Below the pieces are notes generated by a model. The model saw only the letters and a program-made list of their open reading frames with translations, had not been told where the DNA came from and did not search any database. 64,000 nucleotides of DNA, from positions 1,116,001-1,180,000 of the forward strand of contig JAUDYN010000005.1 of the NCBI GenBank assembly GCA_030407005.1, given 5' to 3'. Positions 11,749 through 22,014 of this stretch are shown here, piece by piece; the stretch's first letter is position 1; every line of letters begins with the position of its first letter. A program made the translations under genes and the position numbers. This DNA is from Desarmillaria ectypa (Eukaryota; Basidiomycota; Agaricomycetes; Agaricales; Physalacriaceae).

Positions 11749-12618
11749 TATTTGCGGAATTTTACATCCCAGTACTTTGTTTTCATGAGTTGATTAAGAC
11801 GTGTGGACGCCAATGTCGATAAAGCATATAAAGGTATGATATTTATCTTGAATATGAGTATACAAAGCAGACCGCGTTTGTCACAGGCGTTTTTGCATCC
11901 GCATCTACGACGGTTGTATCATGTATGTCTCTACTGTTAATCGTCATAGAAGCTAGAGCTGTAACTTCATTGGATAGAGAGAGCCTGCCGCGTGCTGTAC
12001 GGGACTTTACAGCCAAAGGGCTTATATATTACAGACATGTAATTATCGGGATCTTCGCCGGTATTCCTACTCTGATGACTTGCACGAAGACTGAGATGCT
12101 GCTCTTGCTGATGCCCTATCTCAGTCTCATTGTTGGAGGTTCAGTGGATGCCGTACTCTCAAATAGTGGTGCGAGATAAAGTGTGGTCAGCACCGCTTAG
12201 CTTGAGCTTGAGCTTTGGGGAAGTTCGACCGGAGAAGCCCTGTTGCCAAATCTCTTAGTCTTACTGCCTTGTCCTCCCTGATGTGAGAAGGTGCTGTGCC
12301 ATCTTACTCTACGGTTCTAAGCAAATATCTTTGGGACAGCATATCGTTGGATTTCTCTGCGATACAGGTTACGAGTAATTTCATAAGAAAGCAAGGATGC
12401 CTGAAGGTATCACAGTTCGGTCACATAACACCAGTGTAATGCTTGCTCTCGCCGCTTGTCTAGTACAGGCGATTCATCAGTCAGAACAGACGTGGGAATA
12501 CCGAACGTGACGGCAATACAGAGCAAATAAGGACTATTTTTCGATGCGATACTGCTAACTTTTGTAACTCTTGAAGACCGTTGGATCACTGCGCATCCTG
12601 CTTAAGTTCTCCATAGCC
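11749..12618. other. Intergenic with one hydrophobic orphan ORF
   Basis: Between the C3HC gene and the ABC transporter pseudogene. A plus-strand frame at 11925-12179 encodes 84 residues with two hydrophobic stretches (HVIIGIFAGIPTLM and MLLLLMPYLSLIVGG). It might be the last exon of a decayed multi-TM protein, but no upstream exons are convincing. The rest shows nothing recognisable. Confidence 0.3.
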
Positions 12619-15421
12619 ATGCCTGAAAACGCGTCTCTTCTCAGTGATACTGAGTCTGAAGTAACTGTCGTCCCAGAGTACGTACTCCCGATACAAGACG
12701 GTCACTGGCATAAGCGAGCAAGGTAGCGGAATCTCTGAATATTTTATCTCGAATCGCCCTCATTGTTAATCATTCAGATGGCAGCGCATCCCTGTTCCGA
12801 CGACTGCGCCTCCGCCAAAGGCGTCCATTCAAGAGGCTGACCTATTGCCAGAAATGAAGTCGAATTGGTTCAAAATTCTCACCTTTGAGTAGATTACATC
12901 TCTCCTCAGGTTCGGTTATGCCCGTTCGCTGGAAGCTTCATATCTTTACAAGCTGCCAGACCACCGCGGCGCCGCGTATATCAGGGACCAAATTATGGTA
13001 TCGTTCGAAAAAAGGCGCTTAGCCGCGGCAGAATACAACTTTCGCCTGCTGAACGGTGACGTCAAGCCTGGCATGAGAGTGCTGTGGGGGAGTCTTCAAG
13101 GAAATCAGCGCAAGCCCAGTCTCGTCCTCGCCATGAACGATAGCATGAAATGTGGTTCTGGTCAGCTGGTATTTTGAAGGTGCTCGGCGACACGGCTAAG
13201 GTTACAAGGTTACTAGCCCGCTTCTCGTCAAGGTTGCCCGCTTCTTCGTCGCACTAATCTTTTGATCTCATTTCAGCAAGCCATCATCAATTTTGCTACA
13301 GATTCTTATGCCGGTCATCAAACGGGCGACTATGCCTCCATCCAACCCATCCGCAAAGGCATAGGTTTGGGCTTCGGTTTACCGGGATTGTAGGTCGTTT
13401 TGTCGTTATGCACGCATCACTTCTTTTACCGGTCTGCACCGACAGGTATTCTCATGCACGGTGGTCTAATCAACGCGATTTATGCACGGTCTCTTCGACT
13501 GACCTCTCGTGCTCGATCCAAGCTCACGAACGGTCTGATAATGGCCACATTTCAACGAACGTCTCGCAAATCGACTTTTGTGCAGGATTTTTCCATATGG
13601 TGCGGGTTTTGTTTGGTTTGAAGCCACTACCCGTGGACCGTTCATTTATGTATTTTTGTCGCAAGCTTGGGCCGCGCCGATTCAACTGATGACATGTCTC
13701 GTCCTTCTTCTACTGAACCTGGGACCCAGTGTTCTGGTTGGTTTCGCACTCTTCGTTGTTGCAACTCAAGATTCAGATGATGGTTATGAAAAATTTGTTT
13801 GCTTTCTGGGGAAGTAGCATGAATTGGACCGATAAGCGTGCTAAACTCCTCCAGGAATTGCTTAGAAACATGAAAGTGATCAAGTTCTTTGCATGGGAAG
13901 TTCCGTTTGCGAAGAGAATGCGGGGGTTTAGACAGAAGGAGATGTCGTAAGTATTTTTTTACTTTATCAAACATTGTTCTAATACTATGAAAAGTTATAC
14001 TCGCTCTTTGCTCGTTATAAAGGCCGCCGACAACACCGTAGCTCTGGCTGTACCTGCATTGGTGTCAGTGGTGACCTTCATTGCTTACTATGCGACTGGG
14101 AATCAGCTTGAGGCATCTGTCATCTTTGCTTCTCTGACTCTATTCGAACTTCTTCGTATGCCTCTGATGGTCTTTCGTGAGTAGCTTGCGATTACTTGTT
14201 CGTCTTCAAGGATGCTTATGCCATATTCACAGCCATATCCTTTTCCTCTATCATTGACGCCAAGAATGCTGCTCAACGCCTGTCTGCCGTCTTTGAAACG
14301 GAAACACTGGAGGAGACATTTGATCTTGAAGATAACCTCAATGTCGCCGTCGAGGTAAATAATGTTACCTTCACTTGGGATGCGCCACCCCCAGCAGCTG
14401 AGAAAAATCACGACAAGAAGGACAAGATGGAAAAGCCTGAAGCCATGCCTACGTCGGCGGCCGAAGTCTTCAAGTTAGAGGGTATCTCTCTTAGTATATC
14501 CCGCGGACAGCTTGTTGCTATTGGCGCCGTGGGCGCCGGAAAAACGTCTTTGCTCTAGGGTATGGTTGGTGAGATGAAGCGGGGATCAAGGCACGATTAA
14601 GTTCGGCGGGAGTGTTGGGTACTGCCCCCAGAGCGCATGGATCCAAGTGAGTTCCCCATTTGTTCTTCGACCTTACACTCAATGAGGCGTAGAACGCAAC
14701 AATTCGAGACAATATATATTTTGGACATCCTTTCGAGGAGGACAAATATTGGCAAGCCGTCAAGGACTCGTGTTTAGAGGCTGATCTCGGCATGCTACTT
14801 AGCGGCGACATGACAGAAGTCAGTGAAAAGGTACTGCAGCGTTGATTTAATTTTCTGAGATTCAATGATCTGATCAAATCCAGGGCATCTCGTTATCAGG
14901 AGGTCAGAAGCAACGTATGAATATCTGTCGTGCCATCTACTGCGATACAGATATCCAGATCTTCGATGTAATTATCTGTTAGTGAGGATATAGAATCTGA
15001 CGATTTAACAGGATCCTCTGTCGGCTCTCGACGCTCGTGTAGGGAAGGCGGAATTCCAGAACGTCCTACGGAGCGCCGCGCCTGGCAAGACGCGTATATT
15101 TAGTTACTCATGCGCTCCATTTTCTTCCTCGGGTGGATTATATCTTCACTATTGCGAGTGGACATATAGCAGAGCGCGGCACGTACAGTGAGCTCATGCA
15201 GAAAGACAGGGAATTTTCAAAATCCTGCAAAAAGTTTGGGAATCAGGAGGAGAAAGAAGAAGCTATTGAGGACATCGGAAATACAATGTGGAAAAGTACG
15301 AGGCCGCGTCAGCTGTTGAGAGGAAACGCCGATGAAGATCCCGACAACGGCCCCTGCTAATTGTATAGGTTCGAACTTCGGCGAGTGTGGGGTCATTTGC
15401 TACAACACGGCATGTCCTTCT
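12619..15421 (+). pseudogene. ABCC-type ABC transporter pseudogene (first half only)
   Basis: Remnant of an MRP/YCF1-like multidrug ABC exporter. The start region MPENASLLSDTESE, TMD1 helices (LVLLLLNLGPSVLVGFALF, TDKRAKLLQELLRNMKVIKF) and NBD1 are still readable. NBD1 has Walker A GAVGAGKTSLL, Q-loop YCPQSAWIQ, signature LSGGQKQR and Walker B IQIFDDPLSALDA. Lesions are an in-frame TAG at 12890 in place of the expected Trp, a frameshift near 13151, a TAG at 14556-14558 right after Walker A, and frameshifts near 14585 and 15100. TMD2 and NBD2 are absent: the frame dies at the 127-bp inverted repeat. Introns still look canonical, so this decayed from a normal gene rather than a retrocopy. Confidence 0.88.
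15282..15408 (+). repeat. Left arm of 127-bp perfect inverted repeat
   Basis: The reverse complement of this segment is identical, base for base, to 15558-15684. The arm includes the last readable codons of the ABC transporter pseudogene. Similarity continues a little further inward with mismatches and a 2-nt gap. The two arms are separated by 149 bp. Confidence 0.95.
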
Positions 15422-15557
15422 TGTTGCACCTAGAATTCCTGAACCCTCTAGTGCTTGCTATATTGTTAGTCGCGCAGCTGTAACATGCCTATATATTATG
15501 ATCATTCTTGCTCTTGGAAGCCTCACGTAATCGGAATACCGAAGAAGGGCATGCCAA

Positions 15558-15684
15558 GTGTTGTAGCAAATGACCCCACACTCGCCGAAGTTCGAACCTA
15601 TACAATTAGCAGGGGCCGTTGTCGGGATCTTCATCGGCGTTTCCTCTCAACAGCTGACGCGGCCTCGTACTTTTCCACATTGTA
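15558..15684 (-). repeat. Right arm of 127-bp perfect inverted repeat
   Basis: Inverted copy of 15282-15408. It ends only 83 bp upstream of the GH43 start codon, so the duplication has put transporter-derived sequence into the GH43 promoter region. Outside the arms the flanking sequences do not match each other. Confidence 0.95.
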
Positions 15685-15767
15685 CGCGAGGTCCGCTCGG
15701 GCCGCGGTGGAGGGGAAGATGGGTAGAAAAACCTAAACTACATGGAAGGAGCAGGCGAACCCTCAAG

Positions 15768-17472
15768 ATGTTGGCGCCGTTTTTACTATGTATCATCTCC
15801 TTCCAGGTGTGGTCTGCTTTGGGGGTTGCGACATTCACCAATCCGATAAAGTCGAGCAGTGGCTCTGACCCTTTCATGGTCTGTTGAACACTTTTCTCTG
15901 TTGGCCCCAGCTTAGAGGAGCTGCCTTCTTCTTTAGGTATACCACCAGGGATATTATTGTGCGTCCCAATAATTATCAAGGTGTAGGCTCTCCGTGATAT
16001 TGACGGAGCATAGATTTGACCACAACTACTTGGAGCAATATTCAGATTACTCGAGCGACGACTGTGGGAGGCCTGAAAATAGCTACCCCAAAAGTAGTCT
16101 GGTCAGATAGCACGTCCAGTCGATGCTGTAACCTTTGTGGGTAGCGTTCTCAGCCAGTGATCTAACACATGACATCCTGATTTCTGCCTGAAGGGGCTCC
16201 CGAAATTCACTGGTATTTTTTGTTATCGTTTATAGTGGTTATAAGCTCTACACAGGTTCAGGCAACCGACAGAGGCCTCGTGGTACATGTACGTTTACAT
16301 TCTGTTATTGGGAAGTCGAAGCACGATGACTTATCATGCTTGGGTAGATACTATTCTGCCGGATCAAGTGGCACGTTTGACAATCAGCGCATCCATGTCT
16401 TGAAAGGGTCCTCGAATATTATATGGGACTCCACATGGAGTTATGCCGGTAAGGAAGAAACTTTACGGTGGAAAAAGATTGTTCTCAAGCGTCCGGTATC
16501 CAGGACGCATAGTCATTCCTAACCGTGATGTTGGGTCCATCGACGCCACAGTCCTCGTTCATGGTGATATTCGTTATCTTGTGTTTTCAAGCTGGGACGG
16601 TGGCTGTATGCAATTACCATCCTTCACGTTAGATATTGATCTATCTCAAACATTTCATGCCAGACCAATGTCTCTGGATCGCGTATGTATTTCGTTGAAA
16701 ATATATATTGGATTCGTGCATTAACATTCCTTCAAACAGGCAAATGTTTAGCGCAACTACAGTTGGCAACGCTGTCAAAATCTCAACTCCTACGCTTCCT
16801 TGGGAACAAGTTGGTGCTAATGTGAATGAGGGCCCAGGTGCGACCGGAGCTATCTGTTTTCGAATAGATCCCTGCTCATATTTGCATATCAAGCGGCATT
16901 GTATCACGGCGGGCGAACGTGGATTGTGTTTTCGGCTTCGTACTGCGGAGGAACAGCTTACTCCCTTGGGCGACTGGAGCTGACCGGTACCAATCTTTTG
17001 AGCGCAAGCTCTTGGACGAAATATGGTGGTCCTATTTTCACATCTGCGAACGGGTGAGCTTCAACCTCCTTCCAAACGTTCAATCTTCTCAATGATAATC
17101 GCCACAGGAATAATGAGGTGATTTGTTCCCCAAATAAGTAACCGCGCGTTCTCCTTACTGGAGTCGACCTAAATAGCCTGGCCATAACGGGTTTTTCCTA
17201 AGCCCGAGTGGTAATGAAATCCACATGGTAAGTTGATAATCCTCAGGTCAGTCGAGTTTTCTTATATGTTCCTAGGTATACCACGCCTCTTCAAGTGTCC
17301 CAGCTTTGTGTGATGGAAGCAGGTATACCATGGTCCAACGTGCGTCCACCTCATTAACTGAGTCTGGTTGAATCTGAACGACAAGAATCTAGAGGTTACA
17401 TGGCATACGGACGGGACACCGAATCTGGGCTCACCCAGAGCTCTTACTGACAATGTTCCAGAACCCCAGTAA
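15768..17472 (+). CDS. Secreted GH43-family glycosidase
   Basis: Predicted secreted arabinanase/xylosidase-like hydrolase with a five-bladed propeller. The start at 15768 gives a signal peptide MLAPFLLCIISFQVWSALGV. Splicing about ten short introns keeps one frame throughout. The GH43 triad is visible: the general base in SSGSDPFMVYHQGYYY, the middle Asp in SIDATVLVHG and the acid Glu in NEGPAALYHGGRTW. Other family blocks are NLWAPEIHW, WYIYYSAGSSGTFDNQR and PGHNGFFLSPSGNEIHM. It ends TPNLGSPRALTDNVPEPQ with TAA at 17470-17472. Before SIDATVL there is Gly where GH43 enzymes usually have Trp. Several introns were placed only by restoring conserved blocks. The gene looks intact, although its 3' end is duplicated at 20.6 kb and an inverted-repeat arm abuts its promoter. 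Confidence 0.85.
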
Positions 17473-17700
17473 TCGCAATTTTCGTTATTACCTACTTAGG
17501 TATAGCAGATACTCTTCATGAAAGTCGAATCTCAACACTTGTGCCACAAACTAGTGATGTCAATTTTATAATTGAAGATATCAGGAGCCTACAAGGGTCG
17601 AAAAACTGGAGCAGACTAGAACCTTCGCGGTAGTGACCTAGCGGTCTGAAAAGAGCAACGATCATGCATAGAGTAATAAGCCTCGTGAGCAGCGAACAAC
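17328..17700 (+). repeat. Direct repeat copy A: GH43 3' end and flank
   Basis: The last intron and exon of GH43 plus about 230 bp of 3' flank are repeated, diverged and with insertions and deletions, at 20562-20985. Shared anchors include gagtctggttgaatctgaa, acatggcata and aactggagcagactaga, in the same order. This copy contains the functional coding end. Confidence 0.85.
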
Positions 17701-18091
17701 CAAACTTAGCGGATGAACTAGCAACGGAGTACAACATATTTTATGTTCAACGTTCTTCGTGGCGGCAAATGAATATCTTTAGATAAATGGAAGACGAATG
17801 TGTTGTTGGTCCATACAACCTCTTACTCGAGAGGTCTGGAGATTTTCAAGGCAGATTAATATAGTTGTTTCCCTCTTTCTCTTTTGTCTCGGACAAGGTA
17901 ATATGATTGATTCTTTTCGTAATCGGCCGAGCTAGATCTGTATATAACAGGCATGACTTGACCCTGATCATAGAGATTGTGCCCGACAGTTCAAGAGGGA
18001 GAGAAAACAACTCCGGGCCGAAAAACTTCTGGCCGTCGCCCTACGGATAGTTTGTGAGTCGCATGTCATCAAGATGTATGTTAAAAATACC
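17473..18091. other. Intergenic between GH43 and polyprenol reductase (convergent)
   Basis: Holds the 3' flank of GH43, of which the first part belongs to the direct repeat, then AT-rich sequence up to the stop codon of the convergent reductase gene. Near 18020-18045 a short stretch (aacttctggccgtcgcc) resembles the end of the 65-bp element found at 21454 and 22420. No gene seen. Confidence 0.45.
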
Positions 18092-19149
18092 TTAATATAC
18101 AAATGGTATCATCCTCCACAGGGCAGTGACTTTATCTTCGCCAAACTTTTCAACATACCATTGTCGGGTCGTCTCAGCCGTCACGCCAAGATTGACTGCG
18201 ACGAACACAAGAGAAGCCAAGATGGTCTTGTTGAACATTTGGCCAGGTGGAGCCGCGATTCCTGCGAGTGAAAGATAAACCAAGCACTCAGCAGTATAGT
18301 GTGGACAGGTGATGTATCGGAAGAAGGGGTGCGTAGGCAAGGAATATTTCTTCAAGGAAGCCAGGTGTCGGTGACATTTATTCTGCATCCATGACGCGAA
18401 CAAGAACAGCGGCAAAAAAGTGGCCGTACGTAGGCTGGGGGAGGATAAGGCTAGTTTCAATGGTGTTGAACGAAGGGTTTCTAAAGATGGTGTCAGGATC
18501 ACGAAAGATAGAAAGCGTATATGTACTCACGAATACCCTCCACCCACACGGCCAAGCCCATGTCTGTATAAAAGGCCCAACCCAAAAGCCAATGTACGAA
18601 CCACATCTTTGCGTTGGAAGGCTTCGCAAGACGTATAGATTCATAGAGACGGCGGCATCCCTGAATAGACATTAGAGCCCACGTCAACAATATCTGCTCC
18701 TTCGTCATCGCCTTCGACAGGTCAATCCTGGGTGCCAAAGTTGCAATGGCTGAGAACAGGCGTCCATTGCGGAGAATCTCCTGGGCCCAAAATGCAGATG
18801 AGGCGACAGAAACGATGTAGAAATGAGTGAAATATCGATGAGGGACCTGGAGTGTCGCTAGGTAGTCCAAGAACGCGGAAAGGGAGCCTTGATTAGGTGA
18901 TAGCTCTACACCCTGTTGTGCGACTGTTCGAGATCCGTATAGCAGAAAACGCCTGCGTAACGATGGGACGGCGTTGGTTGCTAATACCTGATACCAGTCG
19001 GTCAAAAGCAAGGAAAAGAATAAAGCAAGGCATACCACGGACGCACCGAAGAGAAAGGCGCCACGTACACTTTGTACTGGGTTGACCGCCATGACAGCGA
19101 GAAGCCAGACGGCCTGCCATATAAGTATTGTTGCCTTTACATCAAGCAT
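18092..19149 (-). CDS. DFG10: Polyprenol reductase (SRD5A3/DFG10 family)
   Basis: ER membrane steroid-5-alpha-reductase-like enzyme that makes dolichol from polyprenol for N-glycosylation. The start is taken at 19149 (MLDVKATILIWQAVWLLAV, first TM helix); an in-frame ATG at 19176 is an alternative. Family blocks are LQVPHRYFTHFYIVSV, QGCRRLYESIRLAKPS and MWFVHWLLGWAFY. An intron (donor GTGAGT near 18535, acceptor near 18488) joins to QTLRSTPLKLALSS. The C-terminal reductase signature FFRYITCPHYTAECLVYLS and the end KVTALWRMIPFVY are intact, with TAA at 18092-18094. It is divergent from the ADP-ribosylglycohydrolase gene with under 200 bp between starts. Confidence 0.88.
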
Positions 19150-19334
19150 GTGCTTTTCTTCTTCTAGTGCCGTCATGGTCCGTAGCGACGACGGCAAGGG
19201 ACAATTGCCTTGATGATAATCACAAGCAGCACCATGATGGTACAGGTAATGAGTATCAATTACGCTTGGCATTATTTGGGTCCCTAAAGGCGAGCACAGG
19301 ATTTCTTTCCAGCTATTCCTTGTACAGAACCACG

Positions 19335-20499
19335 ATGAATGCACCTCTATATCTCCAGAATGCTACCAAGGCAGCACCGGAGATGAAGATACGAGCTTCT
19401 ATCCTTGCTACGGCGCTCGTTGATGCCCTGGGAGGCCCAGCTGAATTTCACACACGTTTCTCTTTCGATGTTGTCGACTCCATGCTCCCCAACGCCAATT
19501 TCTCTCTTCCTCCAGGCGTCTGGACGGACGACACATCCATGGCCCTCTGTCTAGCACGCTCGCTCGCCACTTACCGTTCTAATGACGCAACACCGGCTGG
19601 AGGATTCGACGAATGCCACCAGCTAGCGGCATACACGGAGTGGTGGAAGCGAGGGGTGCTCTCCGCCACCGGTAAATGCTTTGACATCGGCAACACTGTT
19701 CGCAGGGCTCTCACTATCTACTCGAGCAATCTGACAAAGGAACCACTGAGACACATACAAAATCAGCTTAGCGGAGAGTTCTCCTGCGGAAATGGGAGTC
19801 TCATGCGTGTCATCCCCATAGGGCTAGCATACTGGTACGACGAGACCCAGGCAAGGGATTACGCGCGAAGAAGCAGCACGACTACGCATCCGAATGAACT
19901 TTGCAAGGAAGCTTGTGAAGTTTGGACAGGCGCAATATGCAAGATCATGGCGTCCACGACGGCCTCAGAAGGTCCGGATATTACGAAGCTTGAGCTGCTT
20001 TCATATTTTGCTTCATTTCCCTATTCACATCCAAAGCTACGTGAGCTGCTTGCTCTTCCTTCATTTGCGCCTTCGCCTCCTTCGGCAGCGAACGAATCGG
20101 AGAGCTACTATCGGCATTATCATCCCCTTATGAAGCTCAGCAGAATATGAATTCGAGGCCAACGATTCAAAGCTTCCGTTGTATTTACCGCAGCCTAAGA
20201 CGCTCCCATCCTCTGGTTACGTTGTCGACACTCTGATTGCGGCTCTCTATTGTTTCTTTTGCACCAATACATTCGAGCAAGGTGCTATCGTTGCGGTGAA
20301 CTTGGGGAATGATACTGATACTGTTGGGGCGGTTTACGGTGGTCTAGCAGGATGTTGGTACGGAACTGAGCTGAGCAGCGCCTCCGATACCTTCTGGAGC
20401 ACCAAGGTAGCGAAATGGTACGAAAGTCTGGTTAGAAAGGATGTCATTTCAGAAGTTTCCGAGGCATTGGTCAAATTCTCGAAAGGGCTAGTGGAATGA
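19335..20499 (+). CDS. ADP-ribosylglycohydrolase family protein (ARH/DraG)
   Basis: Predicted binuclear-metal hydrolase that removes ADP-ribose from proteins or small molecules. ATG 19335 (MNAPLYLQNATK) is preferred because the open frame to 19128 would overlap the divergent reductase gene; an inner Met (MKIRASILATALVDALGG) is also possible. Metal-binding motifs are present at both ends: PGVWTDDTSMALCLARSL and VNLGNDTDTVGAVYGGLAG. An intron at 20041-20140 (donor GTGAGC) is needed to join HPKL to the second exon YEFEANDSKLPLYL. The same donor position is preserved in the broken copy near 22085. The CDS ends at 20499. Function is by family only. Confidence 0.87.
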
Positions 20500-20561
20500 G
20501 CCAGCATGTTTTGGCGTAAAGCGGATTGTCGATTATTAGGAATGCTATTCTTCTCTCGTAC

Positions 20562-20985
20562 TATGGTCCAATGTACGCTAATCGAGTCTGGTTGAATCTG
20601 AATCAACAAAATTTAGAGGATACATGGCATATAGACGTCACCAAATCAGACCTGTAACCGACCGTCTTGAATGAGAGGCGAGCTTACAGGTCTATCACCG
20701 AATCCACCGAATGTTAATCTTGGCTCCAGTGCATTTTTTGACAATGTATCGGAAAGTACTCGCAAGTTTTCGTTGGGTAGTTCTAGTCCATGTCTGTACA
20801 AGTATTCTTCATGCTCAGGTACAGTCGAACCTTAAAATTTGTACCCTAGACTAATACCGTCAATTGAGTATTGAAGATATCACAAGCCTGTCACATTAGC
20901 AAACTGGAGCAGACTAGAGCCTTCGTGGTAGTAAGGCCGGACTGATTGCGAAGAGCAGCTATGGTGCATAGCACAACGAACCTTC
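20562..20985 (+). repeat. Direct repeat copy B: diverged copy of GH43 3' end
   Basis: A decayed copy of 17328-17700 placed just beyond the ADP-ribosylglycohydrolase gene. It carries an extra insertion (about 20640-20690) and many substitutions, so the GH43 tail cannot be read through. It shows that a GH43-like gene or fragment once lay here. With no gene between 20500 and 21055, it explains most of that gap. Confidence 0.85.
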
Positions 20986-21055
20986 ACACATTCCTTATGA
21001 GTGAGCATAGGCAACAAAATGACGGAAAAAATATCTCATTACCCATTCTGTTCGT

Positions 21056-21406
21056 TCATTTATTGTTTTGAGCTGCTGACGGGTTAGGCTCTGTCAGCGG
21101 ATTCTCTTCTCGAGCTTGGTCAAGTAGACGATCCAGTCCCTTTTCTTTCAACGCTTTCTGAGCCAAGTGAGTAAAAGTAGGCAACCAGTCAGAAGATAAT
21201 ACCTGCGTGCACCCCTTATACTCAGCCCATACCTTCCCGCACTTTGCCTCGAATTCCTCCGCTTTTTTGCGCGAATACGCCTCCCGTTGCTGTTGGGAAG
21301 CCGATGCTGCTACAGCAGGTTCGAGGTATCCCTCAAACCAAGAGTTGAAGCATGAATCGTATTCACGTTTCAGAGGAGTGCATTGAGGGACTAAGCTGTC
21401 CGCCAT
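21056..21406 (-). CDS. MDM35: Mdm35/TRIAP1-type twin CX9C protein
   Basis: Mitochondrial intermembrane-space partner of Ups/PRELI lipid-transfer proteins. Two exons (21406-21203 and 21157-21056) are joined across a 45-nt intron. The start at 21406 gives MADSLVPQCTPLKREYDSC. Both CX9C motifs are exact: CTPLKREYDSC and CGKVWAEYKGC. These form the disulfide-linked helical hairpin imported by the MIA pathway. The tail KGLDRLLDQAREENPL is typical of the family. An upstream in-frame Met at 21463 would only add a non-conserved leader. Confidence 0.92.
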   Translation of the reverse strand: MADSLVPQCTPLKREYDSCFNSWFEGYLEPAVAASASQQQREAYSRKKAEEFEAKCGKVWAEYKGCTQVLSSDWLPTFTHLAQKALKEKGLDRLLDQAREENPLTEPNPSAAQNNK

Positions 21407-21453
21407 CTCCCTTTCAAAGTTCAGAGAAACGGGATCCTGAACCTCAGCCGAAG

Positions 21454-21518
21454 AACGCGTCACGGCTTATCGGCCGGCAATTCCCGATACGTGCCGGTGA
21501 ATTACCACTTCTGGTCGT
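21454..21518 (+). repeat. 65-bp direct repeat, copy 1 (upstream of MDM35)
   Basis: Begins aacgcgtc and contains gccggtgaattaccacttct. It matches 22420-22484 over the whole 65 bp without gaps and with about ten substitutions. It lies 48-112 bp upstream of the MDM35 start, on the opposite strand to that gene. Confidence 0.88.
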
Positions 21519-21569
21519 TGTGGGAATATCACAGAGCTGTAGTGAAAGTGGATTTCGCCCAATACCGAC

Positions 21570-21908
21570 CTAACCGAGCTCGAAAGAAATGTATGGAACG
21601 TGCGGAAGGAGACTGTTTAAGCCAATGCCATTGGGTAGTTTGATGAGATAGTCAGACATTCTTTCCACCGCTGCATCCCTTGTTGCTTGCCCGAGCTCGA
21701 CGAAGTAGGTAATGGCACGGGTACGCTGGGGGATGAAGTCGTAGTAGATGATGGATTTTCGGCTCCGGTCTATGTCGCATAGATAGTATATGCATGCAAG
21801 GCTGGTGATGTATATATCCTGAGAAGCTATAGGAGCATAGATGCTTTTCCACGTTCAGTTTACGAGGGGGCAAGTGGTCATGAAGGATATTCGGATCGAA
21901 GATAACAT
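21570..21908 (-). CDS. Unidentified small ORF, possible gene fragment
   Basis: A frame ending at TAG 21570-21572 reads IIYYDFIPQRTRAITYFVEL and then MSDYLIKLPNGIGLNSLLPH. It looks more like coding sequence than chance. Joining it across an intron (donor GTAAAC, acceptor CTCAG near 21825) to an ATG at 21908 gives about 97 residues. I do not recognise the family. It lies inside the duplicated island, next to a broken ADP-ribosylglycohydrolase copy, so it may be the tail of a disrupted gene rather than a functional one. Confidence 0.3.
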
Positions 21909-22014
21909 TTCAGAGTGCCAGGGCTCATATACGATTATCTCTATAAGCTCTGGAGGAATATAGTCATGGCGAAAGAACAGGATATCTGTTATAATGTAAC
22001 TGGGGAACGGCCGT

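Noticed and set aside
15361..15390. tRNA B-box-like ggttcgaac sequence
   Set aside because: It lies inside the inverted repeat in a transporter pseudogene; no A box or cloverleaf could be built around it.
15768..17472. GH43 as a pseudogene, because single frames are broken by stops
   Set aside because: Careful splicing with GT..AG introns restores every conserved block in one frame to a normal stop codon.
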